64,000 nt of DNA, taken from NCBI RefSeq assembly GCF_016862275.1, contig NZ_BOMQ01000035.1, forward strand, positions 32,448 to 96,447, in the 5' to 3' direction. This document shows, piece by piece, positions 55,454 to 64,000 of the stretch (within the stretch, counting starts at the first letter, position 1; the number at the start of each line of letters is the position of its first letter). The position numbers and the translations under genes are program-made. Source of the DNA: Actinoplanes nipponensis (GTDB taxonomy: Bacteria; Actinomycetota; Actinomycetes; Mycobacteriales; Micromonosporaceae). The notes under the pieces were generated by a model, which saw only the letters and a list, made by a program, of their open reading frames with translations, ran no database searches and had not been told where the DNA came from.

Positions 55454-56504
55454 TCTCCGCGGCCAGCAGCTCCGCAATCTGCACCGTGTTCAGCGCCGCC
55501 CCCTTGCGCATGTTGTCACCGGTGATGAAGAGGTCCAGCGCGCGCGGGTCGTCCATCGCTCGGCGGATCCGGCCCACCCAGGACGGGTCCGTGCCGACCG
55601 CGTCGATCGGCATCGGGTATTCGCCCGCGGCCGGGTCGTCGACCAGGATCACCCCGGGCGCGTTGCGCAGCACCTGACGGGCGCCCTCGGCGTCCAGTTC
55701 CGAGCCGAAGACCGCGTGCACCGCGATCGAATGGCCGGTCACCACCGGTACGCGGACGCAGGTCGCCGACACCTTCAGCGCGGGCAGGTTGAGGATCTTG
55801 CGGGACTCGTTGCGGAGCTTCAGCTCCTCGGACGACCAGCCGTCGGTGGCCAGCTCGCCCGACCACGGGACCACGTTCAGGGCCAATGGCGCGGTGAACG
55901 GGCCGAGGTCGTCGCCGACCGCCTGGCGCACGTTGCCGGGGCGCGAGCCCAGGGTGCGGTCGCCGGCCACCTTGGTGAGCTGGTCGTGCAGGGTGTCCAC
56001 GCCGATCTGCCCGGCCCCGGACACCGCCTGGTACGACGCCAGCACCAGCTCGCGCAGGCCGTACTCGCGGTGCAGCGGGGCGATCGCCATGATCATGGCC
56101 ATCGTGGTGCAGTTGGCGTTGGCGACGATGCCGCGCGGGCGGCTCCGCAGCTCCTCCTTGTTGACCTCGGGCACCACCAGCGGGACGTCGGTCTCCATCC
56201 GGAAAGCGGACGAGTTGTCGACCACCGTGGCGCCGCGGGCGACCGCGATCGGCGCCCACTGCACCGACACCTCGTCGGGCACGTCGAACATCGCCACGTC
56301 GACGCCGTCGAAGGCCTCCGGGGTCAGCTCGCGCACCACCAGCTGCTCGCCCCGGCAGGAGAGCTCCTTGCCGGCCGAGCGCGCGGACGCGATCAGCCGG
56401 ATCTCGCCCCAGACGTTGCGCCGCGACGTGAGCAGCTCACGCATGACCGTGCCGACGGAGCCGGTGGCTCCGACGACAGCCAGCGTGGGCTGGGGCTGCG
56501 GCAT
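55440..56504 (-). CDS. asd: Aspartate-semialdehyde dehydrogenase
   Basis: Asd reduces aspartyl phosphate to the semialdehyde, the branch point for lysine/DAP, threonine and methionine. The 354-residue protein has the NADP motif VVGATGSVG, the catalytic Cys in NANCTTM and the catalytic His region near VRVPVVTGHS. It starts 7 nt after the ask stop, forming an ask-asd operon as in mycobacteria and corynebacteria. Confidence 0.95.
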   Translation of the reverse strand: MPQPQPTLAVVGATGSVGTVMRELLTSRRNVWGEIRLIASARSAGKELSCRGEQLVVRELTPEAFDGVDVAMFDVPDEVSVQWAPIAVARGATVVDNSSAFRMETDVPLVVPEVNKEELRSRPRGIVANANCTTMAMIMAIAPLHREYGLRELVLASYQAVSGAGQIGVDTLHDQLTKVAGDRTLGSRPGNVRQAVGDDLGPFTAPLALNVVPWSGELATDGWSSEELKLRNESRKILNLPALKVSATCVRVPVVTGHSIAVHAVFGSELDAEGARQVLRNAPGVILVDDPAAGEYPMPIDAVGTDPSWVGRIRRAMDDPRALDLFITGDNMRKGAALNTVQIAELLAAEISKG

Positions 56505-56511
56505 CCGCTGT

Positions 56512-57777
<1,266 letters not shown>

Positions 57778-57996
57778 GGCAGCCGGCTCCTTCCACCCCG
57801 CACGTGCCGACGCCGCCTGGCCAGAGATCTCGGGGCCGGCGGCGCCAGTCGGTCAATCGCCACCCAGACTAGCGGCGGCCGTCCCGATCTCTGACACGCG
57901 ATCCCAGATTCCGGCCGGCGGCCGGCTCGACACGCCGGGAAAAGGTTCCGGTGCCCGCAACGACCGGTCCGGGGGGCGAGAGGCGAGAATGTCTCG

Positions 57997-58803
57997 ATGC
58001 GCTCCCGCCCCGCCATGCGTGTCCTGCCCGCGCTGGCCGCCGCCCTGCTGACCGCCGGCCTCGCGGCCTGCGGCGACTCGGCGCCCCCGCCGGAGCCCAC
58101 ACCGTCGGCCTCGTCGTCGGCCCCGCCGCCGGACCAGGACGCCCGCGTCGCGCTGGCCGCGCGGGCCGCGCTGGCCGAGGATCACCGCTTCTCGGCGGTC
58201 TACACCCTGCAGGCGGACGGCTTCGCGCCGCGCACGGTCCTGGCGACGGTCGCGGTGGACGGCACGTGGCGGGTGGACATCCCGGCCGGCGCCCTCGGCG
58301 GTACGGCGGACGTGTCCATCGCGCAGCTGCCGGCCGGCGTGTTCCAGTGCGCCGTCCCCTCGCCGGCCAACCCGGTCAGCCCGTCCTGCGTCCGGGTGGC
58401 CGACGCCGGCAAGAAGGTCCCCCGCGAGTACGACCCGAGGGTCCAGCGCGTCTTCCGGCAGTGGCTGCCCGTCTTCACCGACCGCCAGTCGCCCCTGTCG
58501 GTGACCGCCGCCCAGCCGCTGGAGGGCTCCTCGGGCAGCTGCTATGCGGTCGACACGATCTCCGCGTCGCTGTCCGCGCCGGTCGACGTGGGCATCTACT
58601 GCTACGCCGACGACGGCCTGCTCACCGCGGCCCGGGTCAAGTTCGGCACGCTGACCCTGGCCGGGGCGCCGGCCGCGGCGCCGCCGACGATCGACCTGCC
58701 CGGCCCGGTGACCGGCGGCGAGCCGATGGGCCTGGACGCCCCGCCGCCCCCGCCGGTGACCGAGCAGCCGGTGGCGCCGTCGCAGCCGGTACCGTCCGCG
58801 TGA
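57997..58803 (+). CDS. Putative lipoprotein of unknown function
   Basis: I do not recognise a named family. The 268-residue product has a signal peptide with lipobox LAAC (near residue 26), a Pro/Ser linker, a domain of about 180 residues with conserved Cys (FQCAVPS, SCVRV, SCYAVD, YCYADD), and a Pro-rich tail. It resembles other actinobacterial cell-surface lipoproteins of the LppX/LprG-like size class, but the link is not shown by motif. ATGs at 57997 and 58015 are both possible. Confidence 0.75.
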   Translation: MRSRPAMRVLPALAAALLTAGLAACGDSAPPPEPTPSASSSAPPPDQDARVALAARAALAEDHRFSAVYTLQADGFAPRTVLATVAVDGTWRVDIPAGALGGTADVSIAQLPAGVFQCAVPSPANPVSPSCVRVADAGKKVPREYDPRVQRVFRQWLPVFTDRQSPLSVTAAQPLEGSSGSCYAVDTISASLSAPVDVGIYCYADDGLLTAARVKFGTLTLAGAPAAAPPTIDLPGPVTGGEPMGLDAPPPPPVTEQPVAPSQPVPSA

Positions 58804-58871
58804 AGTCGCCCGCCTGACCTCCGGCTTCCCACGATCCGGGCGTAGGGTTGGGCAGGTTCACGATGATCACG

Positions 58872-58877
58872 TAGGGT
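58872..58877 (+). promoter_or_regulatory. Candidate -10 (TAGGGT) of the leuA leader promoter
   Basis: TAGGGT with TTGGGC 18 nt upstream (58848-58853) would start transcription about 4 nt before the leader-peptide ATG. Confidence 0.45.
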
Positions 58878-58879
58878 GA

Positions 58880-60754
<1,875 letters not shown>

Positions 60755-60760
60755 GCCGGT

Positions 60761-60801
60761 GTTCCGCGCGCCGCCAGGTTCACCCGGGCGGCGCGCGGAA
60801 C
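60761..60801 (+). terminator. Terminator hairpin after leuA
   Basis: A 15-bp perfect stem (GTTCCGCGCGCCGCC / GGCGGCGCGCGGAAC) with an 11-nt loop lies 6 nt after the leuA stop. Confidence 0.85.
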
Positions 60802-60847
60802 GTATCCGGCACGGATGACTACTTGCGTGAATCGGGCGTAGGGAACA

Positions 60848-60853
60848 TACGCT
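60848..60853 (+). promoter_or_regulatory. -10 box (TACGCT) for leaderless HNH lipoprotein gene
   Basis: TACGCT lies 6 nt before the GTG at 60860. Confidence 0.55.
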
Positions 60854-60859
60854 TACTTC

Positions 60860-61546
60860 GTGCCCCCTCGTATCACTCCTTTTTGGACCTTGCGTGTCGC
60901 TGCCGCCCTCCTGACCGTGACCGTCGCCGCCGGTTGCCAACTACCCGCCGAGAACGGTTCGGGCTCGGGGTCCGGCGCCGACCCGGGTGGCGGCACCACC
61001 ACCAGGACCACCGACCCCAGCGAGGCCCGGGCGCAGCTCGACAAGCTGAAGGTCGTCACCCGGACCGGCTCGATGCGCGGTTACAGCCGGGCCAAGTTCC
61101 CGCACTGGAACACCACGGGCAGCAACTGCGACGTCCGCGACACGGTGCTCAAGCGCGACGGCACCAAGGTCAAGGTCTCCGGCTGCAACGTCGTCGCGGG
61201 CACCTGGATCAGCGTGTACGACGGCGACAAGATCACCGATCCGGCCAAGGTCGACATCGACCACGTGGTCCCGCTGGCCAACGCGTGGCGTTCCGGCGCG
61301 GCCGCCTGGACCACCGACCAGCGCGAGAAGTTCGCCAACGATCTCGACGACCCGCAGCTGGTCGCGGTTTCGGCGGCGTCGAACCGGTCAAAGGGTGACC
61401 AGGACCCGTCCACCTGGAAGCCCGAGCTGACCGGCTCGTGGTGCCAATACGCTCAGGACTGGATCGTGGTGAAGAGCCGGTGGAAGCTCACGGTGACCAC
61501 CAAGGAGAAGGTCGAGCTCAAGAAAATGCTGGAGAAGTGCCGATGA
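60860..61546 (+). CDS. Exported HNH-endonuclease-like lipoprotein (DUF1524 / GmrSD C-terminal type)
   Basis: The 228-residue protein has a signal peptide with lipobox VAAGC, a Gly/Ser/Thr linker and a DUF1524-type nuclease domain with VDIDHVVPLANAWRSGA (the HNH core His) and NRSKGDQDPSTW. It is therefore a surface-tethered putative nuclease, perhaps for DNA uptake or nutrient release. The stop overlaps the next gene as ATGA. Confidence 0.88.
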   Translation: MPPRITPFWTLRVAAALLTVTVAAGCQLPAENGSGSGSGADPGGGTTTRTTDPSEARAQLDKLKVVTRTGSMRGYSRAKFPHWNTTGSNCDVRDTVLKRDGTKVKVSGCNVVAGTWISVYDGDKITDPAKVDIDHVVPLANAWRSGAAAWTTDQREKFANDLDDPQLVAVSAASNRSKGDQDPSTWKPELTGSWCQYAQDWIVVKSRWKLTVTTKEKVELKKMLEKCR

Positions 61547-62016
61547 CCAGACACAAGCCGGCCGCCGAGGCCGCCGTCACCCCCGCGCCCGCGCCCGTCA
61601 CCCCTGCACCCGCGCCCGCCACCGCGGAGGCCGCGCCCGCTTCCGCCCCCAGCCCCGCACCCGCCTCCACCTCCGCACCCGTCTCCGCTTCCGCGCCTGC
61701 GGCCGCCTCCGCGCCCACTGACGCCGCACCGGCCGACACCGCCGCGGCGGCGACACCGGCGGCCGCCCCGACCAGCCGGACCACCGACATCGTCGCGGGC
61801 CAGGGCGGCGTGATGACCGACGAGGCCGGAGTCATCACCGGCGAGGTGACCCTGCGGACGGAGCTCTCCGGCGACCAGGTCACCCTCCACGCCCAGTACA
61901 AGGACGCGGACGAGTGGTACGTGGTGACGAACGCGAAGACCACCGTCAAGGACCCCGCCGACCTGGACGCGGTGCACGCCATGGCGGTCGGCCTGCTCAA
62001 CCGGCCGGAGGGCTGA
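61543..62016 (+). CDS. Ala/Pro-repeat protein with small C-terminal domain
   Basis: I do not recognise it. The 157-residue product has no signal peptide, a long low-complexity Ala/Pro/Ser/Thr stretch (about 8-85), and a C-terminal domain of about 65 residues (ITGEVTLRTELSGDQVTLHAQYKDADEWYVV). The ATG overlaps the stop of the HNH gene (ATGA), so it is translationally coupled to it and may work with it. Confidence 0.72.
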   Translation: MTRHKPAAEAAVTPAPAPVTPAPAPATAEAAPASAPSPAPASTSAPVSASAPAAASAPTDAAPADTAAAATPAAAPTSRTTDIVAGQGGVMTDEAGVITGEVTLRTELSGDQVTLHAQYKDADEWYVVTNAKTTVKDPADLDAVHAMAVGLLNRPEG

Positions 62017-62060
62017 TCAACAACTGATCGGAACCTTTTACAGATAGACAGTGCCGAATG

Positions 62061-62066
62061 TAGCGT
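62061..62066 (+). promoter_or_regulatory. -10 box (TAGCGT) for leaderless GH20 gene
   Basis: TAGCGT lies 7 nt before the GTG at 62074. Confidence 0.5.
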
Positions 62067-62073
62067 CGGGTTC

Positions 62074-63663
62074 GTGGCCCGTCTCGCCGTGACCCGTACG
62101 CTCCTCGTCGCCGCCCTCGCCGTGCCGGCCGCCACCGTCGCGGCCCCGGCAGCGGCCGCCCCCGCCACCATCGTGCCCCTGACCAGCGTCATTCCCGCGC
62201 CGGTCGAGGCCCACCCGATCGCCGGTCGCGACTTCCGGCTGGGGCCGCTCACCGTCATCCGCACCCAGCCCGGCTCGGCCGCCGCCCGTACCGTCGGCGA
62301 CCAGCTCGCCCGGGCACTACGGCCCGCCACCGGCTACCCGCTGCCGGTGCTGCCCGTCGCCCCCCGCGTGCTGCCCACGATCTCCCTGCTGCTCGGCGCG
62401 GCCGACGCCCGGCTCGGCGACGAGGGCTACCGGCTCGGCGTCGACCGCACCGGCATCACCATCCGGGCCAACCAGCCGGCCGGGCTCTTCGCCGGCACCC
62501 AGACGCTGCGCCAGCTGCTCCCCCACGAGATCGACTCGCCGACGACGGTCCGTCGCCCGTGGACGGTGGCCGGCGGCGTCATCGTCGACCATCCACGGTT
62601 CGCCTACCGCGGCGCGATGCTCGACCTGGCCCGGCACTTCCACACCCCGGACGAGATCAAGGCCTACGTCGACGAGATCAGCCGCTTCAAGATCAATCAT
62701 CTGCACCTGCACCTCGCGGACGACCAGGGCTGGCGCATCCAGATCGACAGCTGGCCCCGGCTGGCCACCGTCGGCGGCGGGCCCGGCACCGGCGTCGACG
62801 GCGCCGGCCCCGGATATCTGACGAAGGCCGCCTACCGCGACCTGATCCGGTACGCGGCGACCCGGCACGTGACGATCGTCCCCGAGATCGACATGCCCGG
62901 TCACGTGAACGCGGCCCAGGTGGCATACCCCGAGCTGACCTGCGACGGGGTGGCGCCGCCGCCGCGTACCGACACCGAGGTGGGCTACAGCTCGCTGTGC
63001 ATCGGCTCGGAGACCACGTACCGGTTCGTGGAGGACGTCATCCGCGAGCTGGCGGCGCTCACGCCGGGGCCGTACCTGCACATCGGCGGCGACGAGGCCC
63101 ACGCGACGACGGACGCCGACTACCTGACGTTCCAGCGGCGGGTGCTCCCGCTGGTGGCCAAGTACGGCAAGACGGCGTACGGCTGGAACGAGATCGCCAA
63201 GTCCCCCGCCTCGGCGAACGCGGTAGCGCAGTACTGGGACACCGCCACCACCAACCCGACCGTGGTGGCCGCCGCGGCCCGCGGCACCAAGGTGGTCATG
63301 TCCCCAGCCAACCGGGCCTACCTGGACATGAAATACAACCCGGGTACGCCGCTCGGCCTGTCCTGGGCGGGCTACATCGAGGTCCGCACGGCCTACGACT
63401 GGGACCCGGCGACCCACGTCAAGAACCTGCCCGCGTCCGCGATCCTCGGCGTCGAGGCGCCCCTGTGGTCGGAAACCCTCCGGGACCTGGCCGACATCGA
63501 ATTCATGGCCTTCCCCCGGCTGCCGGCGATCGCGGAGCTGGGCTGGTCCCCGGCGAGCAGCCACAACTGGGCGTCATTCGCGGCTCGGCTGGGCGGCTAC
63601 GGGCCTCGCTGGGACGTCCACGACATCAACTTCTACCGCAGCCCGCAGATCAGCTGGGACTGA
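62074..63663 (+). CDS. Secreted GH20 beta-N-acetylhexosaminidase
   Basis: The 529-residue enzyme removes terminal GlcNAc from chitin oligomers or glycans. It has a signal peptide (about 1-28), a GH20b domain, and a GH20 barrel with the catalytic Asp-Glu pair in HIGGDEAH and the motifs DLARHFHTPDEIK and HLHLADDQGWR. It complements the GH19 chitinase at 51340. The GTG start is supported by a -10 box 7 nt upstream. Confidence 0.94.
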   Translation: MARLAVTRTLLVAALAVPAATVAAPAAAAPATIVPLTSVIPAPVEAHPIAGRDFRLGPLTVIRTQPGSAAARTVGDQLARALRPATGYPLPVLPVAPRVLPTISLLLGAADARLGDEGYRLGVDRTGITIRANQPAGLFAGTQTLRQLLPHEIDSPTTVRRPWTVAGGVIVDHPRFAYRGAMLDLARHFHTPDEIKAYVDEISRFKINHLHLHLADDQGWRIQIDSWPRLATVGGGPGTGVDGAGPGYLTKAAYRDLIRYAATRHVTIVPEIDMPGHVNAAQVAYPELTCDGVAPPPRTDTEVGYSSLCIGSETTYRFVEDVIRELAALTPGPYLHIGGDEAHATTDADYLTFQRRVLPLVAKYGKTAYGWNEIAKSPASANAVAQYWDTATTNPTVVAAAARGTKVVMSPANRAYLDMKYNPGTPLGLSWAGYIEVRTAYDWDPATHVKNLPASAILGVEAPLWSETLRDLADIEFMAFPRLPAIAELGWSPASSHNWASFAARLGGYGPRWDVHDINFYRSPQISWD

Positions 63664-64000
63664 GAACGCCATCCGGCCGGAAGGGCACCGGGCGTCCGCC
63701 GCCGGCATCTGGCTGGCGCTTGCGGCGCTTGGGGTGCGCTTTGCCGGTCGGCGAGTGACGCGCTGGGGCGCTTTGATGGCGCAGTCGAGGTGGTGGGGCG
63801 GTGGCTCAGTCGCGGTCGGGGGCGGGGTCGCGGCGCAGTGCCTGACGGATGGCGGCTTGGCAGGCGTGGCGGCGCAGTGCTCCCGTGGCGCAGTCGCTCC
63901 CCGGTGGCGGCGGCGCAGGGCGGCGGCGCAGGGCGGCGGCGCAGGGCGGCGGCGCAGGGCGGCGGCGCAGGGCGGCGGCGCAGGGCGGCGGCGCAGGGCG
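63664..64000. other. Gene-free end region with GGCGCAG-type repeats
   Basis: The last 337 bases hold no credible coding frame. Dispersed GGCGCAGT words lead into a 13-bp tandem array. Confidence 0.7.
63909..64000. repeat. 13-bp minisatellite, at least seven copies, runs off the window
   Basis: GCGCAGGGCGGCG repeats with an exact 13-base period from about 63909 to the last base. The unit is not a multiple of three, so it is unlikely to be coding. Confidence 0.92.

Overview
This is a high-GC actinobacterial chromosome segment, most like Actinoplanes or another member of the Micromonosporaceae. The evidence is the strong G/C third-position bias, many GTG starts, WhiB, MarP, mycosin/EccC and PonA2 homologues, and chitin-degrading enzymes next to chemotaxis and c-di-GMP proteins. 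The gene order matches several blocks of the Mycobacterium tuberculosis chromosome as I know it: folE-ftsH and hpt-tilS-metalloprotease-dacB-ppa (Rv3609c-Rv3628 area), marP-nudix-tlpA-nth-crp-MBL-ridA-arsA-arsA-whiB4-ponA2-phosphoesterase (Rv3671c-Rv3683), and asd-ask-leuA (Rv3708c-Rv3710).
Layout: 1-8148 is housekeeping (folate, FtsH, purine salvage, tRNA lysidine, a PBP4-type carboxypeptidase, pyrophosphatase). 8149-9820 is a gene-free block of repeats with six copies of a 52-53 bp element that has 9-bp terminal inverted repeats. 9821-16936 is a small type VII secretion locus (eccD divergent from eccC-mycP). 17009-41080 is the block conserved with mycobacteria, interrupted by capA, a divergent acyl-CoA carboxylase pair, a Ser/Thr kinase and an adenylate cyclase/ATPase beside the CRP gene. 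41153-42562 is a tRNA-Pro gene with a decayed integrated element (att duplication, integrase remnant, hicAB). 43167-46900 holds accessory genes. 46878-55453 holds pyrE, a FIST sensor, two diguanylate cyclases, a chemoreceptor and a chitinase. 55440-60754 is aspartate-family and leucine biosynthesis (asd, ask, leuA). 60860-63663 holds an exported HNH protein and a GH20 hexosaminidase, followed by a 13-bp minisatellite that runs off the window.
Functional themes: nucleotide second messengers (a cAMP cyclase near CRP; c-di-GMP enzymes with FIST and MCP sensors), envelope work (DacB, PonA2, MarP, EccC/MycP), and amino-acid control by a leucine leader peptide and an internal start in ask. A feature that recurs across the window is a TANNNT -10 box placed 6-8 nt before the start codon. 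It is seen at 14 genes and predicts leaderless mRNAs; it also helped choose start codons.
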